From Nocardioides sp. W7 (GTDB lineage: Bacteria; Actinomycetota; Actinomycetes; Propionibacteriales; Nocardioidaceae), in assembly GCF_022919075.1 (NCBI RefSeq), contig NZ_CP095078.1, positions 744,001 to 808,000 on the forward strand: a stretch of 64,000 nucleotides of DNA, read 5' to 3'. This document shows, one piece after another, positions 8,464 to 16,820 of the stretch (the first letter of the stretch is position 1; each line of letters begins with the position of its first letter). The notes under the pieces were generated by a model. That model saw nothing but the letters and a program-made list of their open reading frames with translations, did no database searches and was not told the origin of the DNA. The position numbers and the translations under genes are program-made.

Positions 8464-9150
8464 CTAGATACTCGGTATGTATACCACGTATGCACCGACG
8501 CAGCGGCAGGTGAGCACGCCCGCCGGCAGGTGGGTGTGCTCGTTGAAGGTCAGCAGCCGCGTACCGGTGCGGCCGACCAGGACCCGGGTCACCGAGCTGT
8601 TCACGAGCACCGTGTTGAACGCCGACCACAGCCGCCCCGGATCGGTCGGGTCGACCAGGGTCGCGGCGGCGGCACCGACCGGGCCGCCGGAGGTCACCAC
8701 GACGACCGTGCCCGCCTGTGCCCGGTCCACCGCCCGGGACAGCGCGGCCCGGGTGCGGGCCAGGAAGCCGGCGTACGACTCGCCGGCCCCGGGCAGGGTG
8801 CCGTCCACCCAGCGGCCGGTGGCGCGCTCGAAGAGCGCCTGGAAGGCGCGCCGGTCCAGGTCGCCCGGCACCGGCTCCCCGAGCGCCGCGACGACGGCGA
8901 GGTGGTCGAACTCGTCCCAGTCGGCGTCGACCTCGACGTCGAGGTCCCAACCCGCGGTCTCGAGGATCGCCTCCGCCGTCTCGCGGTGCCGGCGCATCCC
9001 GCCGCGCAGCACGGCGGAAGGTCGTACGCCGAGCGCTGCCAGCTGCCTGCCCAGCAGCCGGCCCTGCTCGTGGCCGGTGGCGGAGAGGACGTCGTAGTCG
9101 TCCGCGCCGAAGGAGGCCTGGCCGTGCCGGACCAGGAGCAGCAGGCCCAT
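8464..9150 (-). CDS. Histidine phosphatase (phosphoglycerate mutase-like)
   Basis: A 228-residue branch-1 histidine phosphatase. The nucleophile motif is LVRHGQAS (His8 or so), RRHRETAE comes near residue 55, and a second catalytic His would be expected near 150, where VVTSGGPVGA appears instead of the usual SHG-like motif. Loss of that His would weaken or change catalysis. The last gene of the acyl-CoA dehydrogenase > SDR > kinase operon; its ATG shares one base with the kinase stop. The 3' end runs into the padR operator and gives the odd tail CVGAYVVYIPSI. It may remove phosphate from an intermediate made by the kinase, by inference. Confidence 0.72.
   Translation of the reverse strand: MGLLLLVRHGQASFGADDYDVLSATGHEQGRLLGRQLAALGVRPSAVLRGGMRRHRETAEAILETAGWDLDVEVDADWDEFDHLAVVAALGEPVPGDLDRRAFQALFERATGRWVDGTLPGAGESYAGFLARTRAALSRAVDRAQAGTVVVVTSGGPVGAAAATLVDPTDPGRLWSAFNTVLVNSSVTRVLVGRTGTRLLTFNEHTHLPAGVLTCRCVGAYVVYIPSI
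8468..8491. promoter_or_regulatory. Tandem PadR operator candidate
   Basis: Two perfect palindromes, ATAC-TCG-GTAT (8468-8478) and ATAC-CAC-GTAT (8481-8491), start 13 bp apart just upstream of padR. ATAC/GTAT half-sites are typical of PadR operators. The first overlaps the last codons of the histidine phosphatase gene, so the operator is partly coding. Confidence 0.65.
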
Positions 9151-10193
9151 CAGCCGGCGATCAGCCGGCGACAGCGCGTCTCGAGGTAGCCGACGGCGGG
9201 GCCGAAGACGGCGTACTGCTCGTTGGTGGTCTGGCCGTGGAAGTAGCGGTACCAGATCTGCTGGGCGATCACCGCGAGCCGGTAGAGCCCGAAGACCTCG
9301 TAGAAGCGCCACTGCTCGGGGGTCAGCGAGTAGCCCATCCGCTCGCAGTAGCGGGCCACGATCTCGGCGCGCGACCACATGCCGTCGGCCTGGGACGGCT
9401 GGCGGCGGAACATCTGGAAGAACTCGTCGTCGCCCTCCTCGACCCAGTACGCCATCGAGCCGCCGAGGTCCATCAGCGGGTCGCCGACGGTCGCCATCTC
9501 CCAGTCCAGGACGCCGACCACCCGGGTCGGGTCGTCGGGCGCGAGCACCACGTTGTCGAGCCGGAAGTCGTTGTGGATCAGCACCTGCGCGACGTCGGCC
9601 GGCTGGTGCGCCCCGATCCAGGCCTCGACCGCGCTCCAGTCGCCGGTGTCCTCGGTGCGGGCCTTCGCGAACCGGCCGGTCCACCCGGCGACCTGGCGGG
9701 CGACGTACCCCTCGCCGCGCCCGAGCGCCGCCAGCGCGGGGTGGGCGGCCACGTCGACGGAGTGCAGCTCGGCGAGCACGTCCCAGGCGTTGCCGCACAG
9801 GCGCGACACGTCCTCGCGGGCCATCGTCGACGGCAGGTCGCGCCGCGGGATGGTGCCCTCGACCTCGGCCATCACGTAGAACGGCGAGCCGATCACCGTC
9901 TCGTCCTCGCAGAACCCGATCATCTCCGGCACGTACGGGAACACGGGCGCGAGCGCGGCCTGGATGCGGTGCTCGCGGCCCATGTCGTGGGCTCCGGCGG
10001 CCTTCTGGCCGGACGGGGGTCGGCGCAGGATCAGTCGCCGGTCGGCCAGTCGGAGCTGGTAGGTCAGGTTCGACGCGCCGCCGGGGAACTGGCGGACCTC
10101 CTCGATCTCGCCCAGCCCGAGCCACTCCTGGACCGCCGCGACGTCGAAGGCGTCCTCGTCGCGGACCGGCTTCGCCGGATTCCCGTCGCTCAT
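9150..10193 (-). CDS. APH-type kinase of the ACAD10/11-LvaA group
   Basis: A 347-residue aminoglycoside-phosphotransferase-fold kinase. FPGGASNLTYQLRL near 40 forms the nucleotide loop, LIHNDFRLDNVV near 215 is the catalytic loop with base Asp, and VLDWEMATVGDPLMDLG near 240 is the metal-binding DxD-like segment. This family phosphorylates 4-hydroxyacyl-CoA in the levulinate pathway (LvaA) and in the kinase domain of human ACAD10/11. Here it is coupled by ATGA to the SDR and lies two genes from an ACAD11-like dehydrogenase, so a 4-hydroxyacyl-CoA kinase role is likely. Generic annotations would only say phosphotransferase. Confidence 0.78.
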   Translation of the reverse strand: MSDGNPAKPVRDEDAFDVAAVQEWLGLGEIEEVRQFPGGASNLTYQLRLADRRLILRRPPSGQKAAGAHDMGREHRIQAALAPVFPYVPEMIGFCEDETVIGSPFYVMAEVEGTIPRRDLPSTMAREDVSRLCGNAWDVLAELHSVDVAAHPALAALGRGEGYVARQVAGWTGRFAKARTEDTGDWSAVEAWIGAHQPADVAQVLIHNDFRLDNVVLAPDDPTRVVGVLDWEMATVGDPLMDLGGSMAYWVEEGDDEFFQMFRRQPSQADGMWSRAEIVARYCERMGYSLTPEQWRFYEVFGLYRLAVIAQQIWYRYFHGQTTNEQYAVFGPAVGYLETRCRRLIAG

Positions 10194-10990
10194 CCCTGTG
10201 CTCCCTCGTCCAGCTTGCGGGCCTGGTCGCGCATGACGACGTCGTACGTCGCCCGGTCGGCCTGTTTGAGTCCGTACGCCGCCCGCCCGGCCGGGTCGGG
10301 CAGGATCACCTCGTCGCCGCGGTCCAGCCCGTCGAGCACCGCCGCCGCGATGTCGGCCGCGCTGACCGGCGACTCGTCGACCAGCCGGCTCATCACGCCG
10401 GCCAGCGCGGTGTCGGCGCCGCGGATCGAGCTCATCAGGTTGGTCCGGAAGTACGACGGGCACACGACGTGCGCGGTGACGCCGTACGCCGCCAGCTCGT
10501 GGCCGGTCGTCTCGGTGAGTGCGACGACCGCGGCCTTGACGGCGTTGTACGACGCCATCCCCGCGGGGTGGACGAGGCCGGCCAGCGACGCGACGTTGAC
10601 GATCCGGCCCGACCGCTGCCGCTTGAACAGCGGCACGAACGTGCGGGTGCCGCGGACCGCGCCGAAGAGGTTGATGTCGAAGATCCACTGCCACTCGTCG
10701 AGCCCCGCGACGTCGAGCCGGCCGCCGCCCGCGACGCCGGCGTTGTTGACGAGTACCTCGAGCCCGCCCCAGGTCTCCTCCACGTGCGCGAGCGCCGCTG
10801 CCCAGTCGTCCTCGGACGTGATGTCGAGGCGGAGGATCTCGCTGGTCGAGTAGCCGTCGCGAGGAACGAGCGACGGCGTATCGAGACCCACCACGTCGGT
10901 CCGCAGCACCTCGTCCCCGCGCGCCTCGAACGCGTCGGCCAGCGCGGCGCCCAGCCCGGAGGCGGCGCCGGTGATCAGCACCCGGCTCAC
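10190..10990 (-). CDS. Short-chain dehydrogenase/reductase
   Basis: A 266-residue classical SDR. The cofactor motif TGAASGLG is at residues 7-14, NNAG near 95, and the catalytic YNAVK (Tyr, Lys) near 158, with the Ser in NVASLAG. GTG at 10990 overlaps the acyl-CoA dehydrogenase stop (GTGA), and its own TGA overlaps the kinase ATG. Arg/Asp choice after the glycine motif (RTDVVG) suggests NAD(H). It probably interconverts a hydroxy- and keto-acyl substrate of the same pathway. Confidence 0.82.
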   Translation of the reverse strand: MSRVLITGAASGLGAALADAFEARGDEVLRTDVVGLDTPSLVPRDGYSTSEILRLDITSEDDWAAALAHVEETWGGLEVLVNNAGVAGGGRLDVAGLDEWQWIFDINLFGAVRGTRTFVPLFKRQRSGRIVNVASLAGLVHPAGMASYNAVKAAVVALTETTGHELAAYGVTAHVVCPSYFRTNLMSSIRGADTALAGVMSRLVDESPVSAADIAAAVLDGLDRGDEVILPDPAGRAAYGLKQADRATYDVVMRDQARKLDEGAQG

Positions 10991-12219
10991 TTCGCGGCTC
11001 CGTACTTGCCGAGCTCGAGCCGGGCGACCATCCCGCGGTGCACCTCGTCGGGTCCGTCCGCGAGCCGGAGCGCGCGGGCGGCCGTCCACGCCGCCGCGAG
11101 CGGGAAGTCGTCGGAGAGTCCGCCGCCGCCGTGCAGCTGGATGGCCAGGTCGACGACCGACTGGGCCATGTTCGGCACCGCGACCTTGATCTGCGAGACC
11201 TCGCTCAGGGCGTTCGCCGGGCCGCCGACGTCGAGCTTCCAGGCGGCGTGCAGCACCAGCAGGCGGGCCGAGTCGATGGCGATCCGGGCGTCGGCGATCT
11301 TCTCGCGGTTGCCGCCCAGGTTGGCGATCGGCTTGCCGAAGGCGGTCCGCTCCAGCGCCCGGCGGCAGGCCAGCTCGAGCGCCAGCTCGGCCAGTCCGAT
11401 CAGTCGCATGCAGTGGTGCACCCGGCCCGGGCCGAGCCGGCCCTGGGCGATCGCGAACGCCTCGCCCGGCCCGCTGATGAGGTTCGCCAGCGGCACCCGG
11501 ACGTCGGTGAACGACACCTCGCCGTGGCCCAGCGGCTCGTCGTACAGACCCATGGTCGGGAGCATCCGCTCGACCCGCACCCCGGCCGCGTCGCGCGGGA
11601 CCAGCACCATCGAGTGCCGGTGGTGCCGGTCCGCGTCGGGGTCGGTGACGCCCATGAAGATGAGCACGCGGCAGTCGGGGTGACCGACGCCGGTCGACCA
11701 CCACTTGCGGCCGTTGACGACCACCTCGTCGCCGTCGACCACCGCGGTCGCGGCCATGTTGGTGGCGTCCGAGGAGGCCACGTCCGGCTCGGTCATCGCG
11801 AACGCGCTCCGGATCTCACCGGCCAGCAGCGGCTCCAGCCACTCCCGCTTCTGGGCGTCGCTGCCGTACTTGAGCAGCACCTCCATGTTGCCCGTGTCGG
11901 GCGCGTTGCAGTTCAGCACCAGCGGCGCGATCGCGCTGCGGCCCATCAGCTCAGCGAGTGGCGCGTAGTCGACGTTCGACAGGCCCTCGCCGTACCCCTC
12001 GCTGTGGCCGGCGGGCAGGAAGAGGTTCCACAGCCCCCGCTCGCGGGCCTTGGCCTTCAGCTCCTCGAGGACCGGCAGCGGCTGCCAGGGATCCCCGATG
12101 CGCCGCTGCTCGGCCAGGTCCGCGTGGTACGCCGCCTCGACCGGCTCGATCTCCTCGGCGAGGAAGGTCCGCACCCGCTCGGTCAGGTCCGCCGCTCGCG
12201 GGGACGGGCTGAAGTCCAT
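10987..12219 (-). CDS. ACAD10/11-like acyl-CoA dehydrogenase
   Basis: A 410-residue acyl-CoA dehydrogenase whose sequence follows the ACAD10/11 group: NAPDTGNMEVL near 108, FAMTEPDVASSDATN near 140, the WWSTGVGHPDC segment, PTMGLYDEPLGHGEV, and GRVHHCMRLIG. In this group the enzyme acts on phosphorylated 4-hydroxyacyl-CoA, eliminating phosphate. The first gene of the coupled four-gene operon with the SDR, the kinase and a phosphatase. The start ATG at 12219 fits the family N terminus (MDFSPSPRA). Confidence 0.82.
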   Translation of the reverse strand: MDFSPSPRAADLTERVRTFLAEEIEPVEAAYHADLAEQRRIGDPWQPLPVLEELKAKARERGLWNLFLPAGHSEGYGEGLSNVDYAPLAELMGRSAIAPLVLNCNAPDTGNMEVLLKYGSDAQKREWLEPLLAGEIRSAFAMTEPDVASSDATNMAATAVVDGDEVVVNGRKWWSTGVGHPDCRVLIFMGVTDPDADRHHRHSMVLVPRDAAGVRVERMLPTMGLYDEPLGHGEVSFTDVRVPLANLISGPGEAFAIAQGRLGPGRVHHCMRLIGLAELALELACRRALERTAFGKPIANLGGNREKIADARIAIDSARLLVLHAAWKLDVGGPANALSEVSQIKVAVPNMAQSVVDLAIQLHGGGGLSDDFPLAAAWTAARALRLADGPDEVHRGMVARLELGKYGAAK

Positions 12220-12258
12220 GTGAGAAGACCTTACGTAGTCCGTGCCTGTGGAGAGACC

Positions 12259-12290
12259 GCCGAGCCGGCGCAAGTTTGCGCCGGCTCGGC
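12259..12290 (-). terminator. Perfect 15-bp stem, likely FadB terminator
   Basis: GCCGAGCCGGCGCAA and its exact reverse complement are separated by 2 bp, so a few inner pairs must open to form the loop. A third copy of the right arm (13 bp) follows at 12300-12312. It lies 37 bp beyond the FadB-like stop on the minus strand and before the next operon. No T-run follows, as usual in actinomycetes. Confidence 0.6.
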
Positions 12291-12327
12291 ACCAAACTCG
12301 CGCCGGCTCGGCGTTGGGGGGGTGGGG

Positions 12328-14523
12328 TCAGGCGGGGAAGGACCCGCCCGAGGTGGCGAGGTCGCGGAGGTACGCCGTGGGGCGGAACCGCTCGCCGTAC
12401 GCGTCGGCCAGCTCGTCGGCCCGGGTCACGAAGGCCGCGAGCCCGATCTCGCCGGTCGCGCTCTGGTAGCCGGTCATGAACTGCGCCGCGCCGCCGGTCA
12501 TGGGCGGGAAGCCGATGCCCATGATCGAGCCGATGTTGGCGGCGGCGGCCGAGGTGATGACGTTCTCCTCGAAGCACTTCGCGGTCTCCAGCGCCTCCGC
12601 GAAGAGCATCCGCTCCTTCATGTCGACGAACGGGATCTGCTCCTCGGCGACCGGGAACCGCTCGGCCAGCCCGGACCAGATCGAGCCGCGCTTGCCCTCG
12701 TCGTACTCGAAGAAGCCGGCGCCGGCGAGCCGCGAGGGGCGGCCGGCCTCGATCATCTTCTCGACCACGCCGGTGCCGGGGTGGGGGTCGTACGACGTGC
12801 CGTCGCGCTCGGCCGCCTCGCGGGTGGCCTTGGCGATCTTGGCCATCAGCTCCATGTTGAGCTCGTCGGTCAGCTGCAGCGGGCCGACGGGGTAGCCGGA
12901 CTGGGTGGCGGCGCGCTCGATGGAGTACGGGCGCTGGCCCTCGGCGAGCAGCGCGAGGCCCTCGTTGACGAAGAAGCCGATCACCCGCGAGGTGTAGAAG
13001 CCGCGGCTGTCGTTGACGACGATCGGGGTCTTCCTGATCTGCTGGACCACGTCGTAGGCCTTGGCCAGCGCGACGTCGGAGGTCTCCTTGCCGCGGATGA
13101 TCTCGACCAGCGGCATCTTGTCGACGGGTGAGAAGAAGTGCAGGCCGATGAAGTCGGCCGGCCGGTCCACGCCGTCGGCCAGCTCGGTGATCGGCAGCGT
13201 CGAGGTGTTCGAGCACAGCAGCGCGTCGGCATTGACGTACGGCGCCACCTCGGCGAAGACCTTCGCCTTCAGCGCCGGGTCCTCGAAGACCGCCTCGATC
13301 ACCAGGTCGCAGCCGGCCAGGTCGGCCGGGTCGGCGGTGGCGGTGATCCGGTCGAGCAGCTCCTGGCTCTTCTCCTCGGTGAGCTTGCCGCGGCTGACCG
13401 CCTTGGCGTTGAGCTTCTCGGAGTAGGCCTTGCCCTTCGCGGCGTTCTCGGCCGAGACGTCCTTCAGCACGACCTGCATGCCCGCGCGGGCACAGGAGTA
13501 GGCGATCCCCGCCCCCATCATCCCGGCGCCGAGGACGCCGACCTTGGTGGCCTTCCAGGGCTCGATGCCCTGCGGGCGCAGCGAGCCGGAGTTGATCGCC
13601 TGCAGGTCGAAGAAGAAGGCCTGGATCATGTTCTTCGCGCCCTGGTTGACGATCAGGCTGGTCAGGTAGCGCGACTCGATCCGCGAGGCGGTGTCGAAGT
13701 CGACCTGCGCGCCCTCGACCGCGGCGGACAGGATCGCCCGCGCGGCGGGGAAGACCGCCCCCTTGGTCTGCTTGCGCAGCAGCGCCGGGAAGGCCGGCAG
13801 GAAGCCCGCCAGCGCCGGCGACTTCGGGGTGCCACCCGGCATCTTGTAGCCCGGGGCGTCCCAGGGGTTCTGCGCGGCGCCGGGGTTGGCCTTGATCCAG
13901 GCCTTCGCGGCCGGGACCAGCTCCTCGCGGGTGGCGACCAGCTCGTCGACCAGGCCCTGCTCCTTGGCCGCCGCGGCCTTGAACTGGGTGCCGGTGAGCA
14001 GCACCTCCATCAGGCCGGCCTGCAGGCCGAACTTGCGGACGATGCGGGTCACGCCGCCGCCACCGGGCAGCAGGCCCAGCGTCGACTCGGGCAGGCCGAC
14101 GACCACGCCGGGGCCGTCGAGCGCGATGCGGTGGTTGCAGGCCAGGCAGATCTCGTAGCCGCCGCCGAGCGCCGCGCCGTTGATGGCGGCGACGACCGGG
14201 CGGGGGAACTTCTCCAGCCGGCGCAGCGACGCCTTGACGGTCTCGCTCATCGCGAACACGTCGGCGGCGTCGTCGGGCCCGGCCTTGATCATGTTCTTCA
14301 GGTTGCCGCCGGCGAAGAAGGTCTTCTTCGCGCTGGCCAGCACGACGCCGGAGACGTCCGGCTCCTCGGCGTACAGCCGGTCGATCGCGGCGTCCATCGA
14401 GTCGATGTAGAGCTGGTTCATCGTGTTGGCGCTCGACGACGGGTCGTCGAGGGTCAGGGTGACGATGCCGTCCGCGTCCTTCTCGTAGTGGACGGAGGAC
14501 TGGGTCTCGGTGCTGGTGCTCAT
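12328..14523 (-). CDS. fadB: Bifunctional enoyl-CoA hydratase / 3-hydroxyacyl-CoA dehydrogenase
   Basis: A 731-residue multifunctional beta-oxidation protein. The N-terminal crotonase domain (about 15-200) has the oxyanion FFAGGNLKNM near 70 and GAALGGGYEICLACNHRIA near 125. The NAD-binding 3-hydroxyacyl-CoA dehydrogenase domain starts near 335 with VLGAGMMGAGIAY and includes SNTSTLPI and GLHFFSPVDKMPLVEII; the C-terminal dehydrogenase domain follows. It hydrates enoyl-CoA and oxidises the 3-hydroxy product in the cytosol. It works with the thiolase just upstream, from which it is separated by a terminator and a 175-bp gap. ATG 14523 fits; longer in-frame starts would run into repeat sequence. 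Confidence 0.92.
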   Translation of the reverse strand: MSTSTETQSSVHYEKDADGIVTLTLDDPSSSANTMNQLYIDSMDAAIDRLYAEEPDVSGVVLASAKKTFFAGGNLKNMIKAGPDDAADVFAMSETVKASLRRLEKFPRPVVAAINGAALGGGYEICLACNHRIALDGPGVVVGLPESTLGLLPGGGGVTRIVRKFGLQAGLMEVLLTGTQFKAAAAKEQGLVDELVATREELVPAAKAWIKANPGAAQNPWDAPGYKMPGGTPKSPALAGFLPAFPALLRKQTKGAVFPAARAILSAAVEGAQVDFDTASRIESRYLTSLIVNQGAKNMIQAFFFDLQAINSGSLRPQGIEPWKATKVGVLGAGMMGAGIAYSCARAGMQVVLKDVSAENAAKGKAYSEKLNAKAVSRGKLTEEKSQELLDRITATADPADLAGCDLVIEAVFEDPALKAKVFAEVAPYVNADALLCSNTSTLPITELADGVDRPADFIGLHFFSPVDKMPLVEIIRGKETSDVALAKAYDVVQQIRKTPIVVNDSRGFYTSRVIGFFVNEGLALLAEGQRPYSIERAATQSGYPVGPLQLTDELNMELMAKIAKATREAAERDGTSYDPHPGTGVVEKMIEAGRPSRLAGAGFFEYDEGKRGSIWSGLAERFPVAEEQIPFVDMKERMLFAEALETAKCFEENVITSAAAANIGSIMGIGFPPMTGGAAQFMTGYQSATGEIGLAAFVTRADELADAYGERFRPTAYLRDLATSGGSFPA

Positions 14524-14597
14524 CAGGTTCCTGTTCTGGATGAGAGGTGTCTGGGGTACGGCGGGCGCGGGTCGGTCGGTCTGCGAGCTCCGGATGG

Positions 14598-14654
14598 GTC
14601 TCGACACGCGGGTCACGGCTTCGCAGGCTCAGCCGTGCCGCTCGCTCGACCACC
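14598..14654. repeat. Interspersed repeat, half-element with hairpin
   Basis: Flanks GTCTCGACAC and CTCGCTCGACCACC enclose a hairpin with CACGGCT and AGCCGTG arms. The same design (TCGACAC, hairpin, CTC[GA]ACCACC) recurs at 34046-34082 and, shortened, at 56061-56087. It sits upstream of fadB. Confidence 0.6.
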
Positions 14655-14672
14655 GACGGGCATCTCCGCCAT

Positions 14673-14716
14673 TCGTCGAGTTGGTCAGCGACTCCGTCGC
14701 TAGACCAACTCGACGA
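14673..14716 (-). terminator. Thiolase terminator overlapping the stop codon
   Basis: A 20-bp stem: TCGTCGAGTTGGTC pairs exactly with 14703-14716 and AGCGAC pairs with 14696-14701, around a TCC loop, with one bulged A at 14702. The right arm contains the end of the thiolase reading frame and its TAG. Position and strength favour transcription termination. Confidence 0.7.
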
Positions 14717-15911
14717 TGGTGGCGATGCCCATCCCGCCGCCGACGCAGAGCGTGGCGAGACCGCGGCGCTGGTCGCGCCGCTCGAGCTCGTCGATCAGGG
14801 TGCCGAGGATCATCGCGCCGGTCGCGCCGAGCGGGTGGCCCATGGCGATCGCGCCGCCGTTGACGTTCGTGATGTCGTGACCGATGCCCAGGTCGCGCAT
14901 GAACCGCATCGCGACGGCGGCGAACGCCTCGTTGATCTCGAACAGGTCGATGTCGCCGACCTCGAGGCCGGCCTTGCCGAGCGCCTTGCGGGCGGCGGGC
15001 GCGGGACCGGTCAGCATGATCGTCGGGTCGGCGCCGGAGACCGCGGTCGCGATGATCCGGGCCCGCGGGGTCAGGCCGAGCTCGGCGCCCACCTGCTCGG
15101 AGCCGATCGCCATCAGCGCGGCGCCGTCGACGATGCCGGAGGAGTTGCCGGCGTGGTGGACGTGGTTGATCTTCTCGACCCAGTGGTACTTCTCCAGGGC
15201 CACGTCGTCGAAGCCCGCGTCCGCGCCGACCTGGGCGAACGACGCCTTCAGCTTGGCGAGGCCGGTCGCCGTGGTGTCGGGGCGGATCGTCTCGTCGGTG
15301 TCCAGCACCGTGAGGCCGTTGATGTCCTTGACCGGCACGATCGCGCCGGAGAAGTAGCCGTTGGCCCAGGCCTTCGCGGCGCGGTGGTGCGACTCGGCGG
15401 CGTACGCGTCGACGTCGTCGCGGATCCAGCCCTCGATGGTCGCGATCAGGTCGGCCCCGATGCCCTGCGGCACGAAGCCCGCCTTGAACGCGGTCGCCGG
15501 GTCGGACGCCCAGGCGCCGCCGTCGGAGCCCATCGGCACCCGGCTCATCGACTCGACGCCGCCGGCGAGGATCAGGTCCTCGAACCCGCCGCGGACGCGG
15601 GACGCCGCCTGGTTGACGGCCTCCAGGCCGGAGGCGCAGAACCGGTTGAGCTGGACGCCGGCGACGGTGTCGGGGTAGCCGGCGGCCAGCGCGGCGGTCT
15701 TGGCGATGTCGCCGCCCTGGTCGCCGACCGGCGAGACCACGCCGAGGACGACGTCGTCGACCCGCGCGGGGTCGAGGCCGGGGTTGCGGACCCGGACCTC
15801 GTCGAGCAGCCCGACCACCAGGTCGACCGGCTTGACCTCGTGCAGCGAGCCCGCTGCCTTGCCCTTGCCGCGCGGCGTACGAAGGTGGTCGTACACGAAT
15901 GCTTCTGCCAT
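14700..15911 (-). CDS. Acetyl-CoA C-acyltransferase (thiolase)
   Basis: A 403-residue type II thiolase that cleaves 3-ketoacyl-CoA with CoA. The nucleophile Cys92 is in NRFCASG, the catalytic His in [15 protein letters not shown] near 355, and the second Cys in LCVGGGMG near 390. Length is standard. Its promoter, shared with the divergent merR, has a TTGACC -35 and an AATCAA -10 spaced by exactly 19 bp that form a perfect palindrome, so MerR control is likely. Together with the FadB-like protein it completes a beta-oxidation spiral. Confidence 0.92.
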   Translation of the reverse strand: MAEAFVYDHLRTPRGKGKAAGSLHEVKPVDLVVGLLDEVRVRNPGLDPARVDDVVLGVVSPVGDQGGDIAKTAALAAGYPDTVAGVQLNRFCASGLEAVNQAASRVRGGFEDLILAGGVESMSRVPMGSDGGAWASDPATAFKAGFVPQGIGADLIATIEGWIRDDVDAYAAESHHRAAKAWANGYFSGAIVPVKDINGLTVLDTDETIRPDTTATGLAKLKASFAQVGADAGFDDVALEKYHWVEKINHVHHAGNSSGIVDGAALMAIGSEQVGAELGLTPRARIIATAVSGADPTIMLTGPAPAARKALGKAGLEVGDIDLFEINEAFAAVAMRFMRDLGIGHDITNVNGGAIAMGHPLGATGAMILGTLIDELERRDQRRGLATLCVGGGMGIATIVELV

Positions 15912-15965
15912 GACCGTCCTAGCGAGAGTGATTCGGGGTGTGGGGCCGAGCGCCCACCGTGTCCT

Positions 15966-15996
15966 TTGATTGTGACACCATGAGTGTCACGGTCAA
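15966..15996 (-). promoter_or_regulatory. MerR-type promoter of the thiolase gene
   Basis: On the minus strand a -35 TTGACC (15996-15991) and -10 AATCAA (15971-15966) flank a 19-bp spacer. The spacer is the perfect palindrome GTGACAC-N5-GTGTCAC (15972-15990). Overlong 19-bp spacers with a central palindrome are the hallmark of MerR-controlled promoters, and a merR gene starts 49 bp beyond. Confidence 0.75.
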
Positions 15997-16044
15997 GGGG
16001 CACCCGACAGATGTGGCCTCGGTCACGAAAGGCGGCATGGGGAG

Positions 16045-16785
16045 ATGGCGGACGACGAGCTGCTCACGCTCGATGAGCTGACGGCCCGGGTCGGCATGAG
16101 CGTGCGCAACGTGCGCTTCTACACGACCAAGGGGCTGGTGCCGCCGCCGATCAGGCGCGGACGGTCGGGCTACTACGTCGCCGACCACGTCGCCCGGCTC
16201 GAGCTGGTCCGCGAGCTGCAGCAGCACGGCTTCACGCTCTCGGCGATCGAGCGGTACCTCGTCGCGATCCCCGCCGACGCCACCCCCGAGGACATCGCGC
16301 TGCACCGCACGATGCTCGCGCCCTGGCAGGCCGACGCCCCGGCCGAGCTCACCCGCGCGGAGCTGGACCTTCGTACCGGGCGCACGCTCAGCGACGGCGA
16401 CCTGGCCACCCTCGCGGCGCTCGGCATCGCGTTCCGCAACAAGCGCGGGCGCTACGAGGTGTCGATGTCGCAGCTGCCGGTCGGGCTGGGTCTGCTCGAC
16501 CTCGGCTTCCCGACCGAGGCGGCGATCGCCGCGGCCGACGTGTACGCCGCCCACGGCCGCCAGCTCGCGCAGGAGCTCAACGAGCTGTTCCGCACCATGG
16601 TGTGGCCGGTCTACCGCGACGCCGGGGCCGCCCCCGAGCGGATCCAGGAGGTCGTCGAGCGGCTCAAGCCGCTCTCGATCGCCAGCCTGGTCTCGGCCTA
16701 CGAAGCCGCCATGGACGAGACCAAGCGCGAGCGGATCGCCGAGCGCGCCCGCCGCGCGAGCGGCACCGAGGGCGCCGAGGCCTGA
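16045..16785 (+). CDS. MerR family regulator next to the thiolase
   Basis: A 246-residue MerR protein. The winged helix-turn-helix covers about residues 5-75 (LTLDELTARVGMSVRNVRFY, IRRGRSGYYVADHVARLELV) with a dimerisation helix after it. The long C-terminal domain lacks obvious metal-binding Cys residues, which suggests an organic effector such as an acyl-CoA. It is divergent from the thiolase gene and the only regulator near the MerR-type promoter, so that promoter is its probable target. Confidence 0.85.
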   Translation: MADDELLTLDELTARVGMSVRNVRFYTTKGLVPPPIRRGRSGYYVADHVARLELVRELQQHGFTLSAIERYLVAIPADATPEDIALHRTMLAPWQADAPAELTRAELDLRTGRTLSDGDLATLAALGIAFRNKRGRYEVSMSQLPVGLGLLDLGFPTEAAIAAADVYAAHGRQLAQELNELFRTMVWPVYRDAGAAPERIQEVVERLKPLSIASLVSAYEAAMDETKRERIAERARRASGTEGAEA

Positions 16786-16820
16786 GCCGGGCCCGGTTGG
16801 CCGTGGGTACCGGACCCTCC

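Noticed and set aside
15919..16554. 211-codon minus-strand frame opposite merR
   Set aside because: No family features; the plus strand encodes a clear MerR protein and the frame runs through the promoter.
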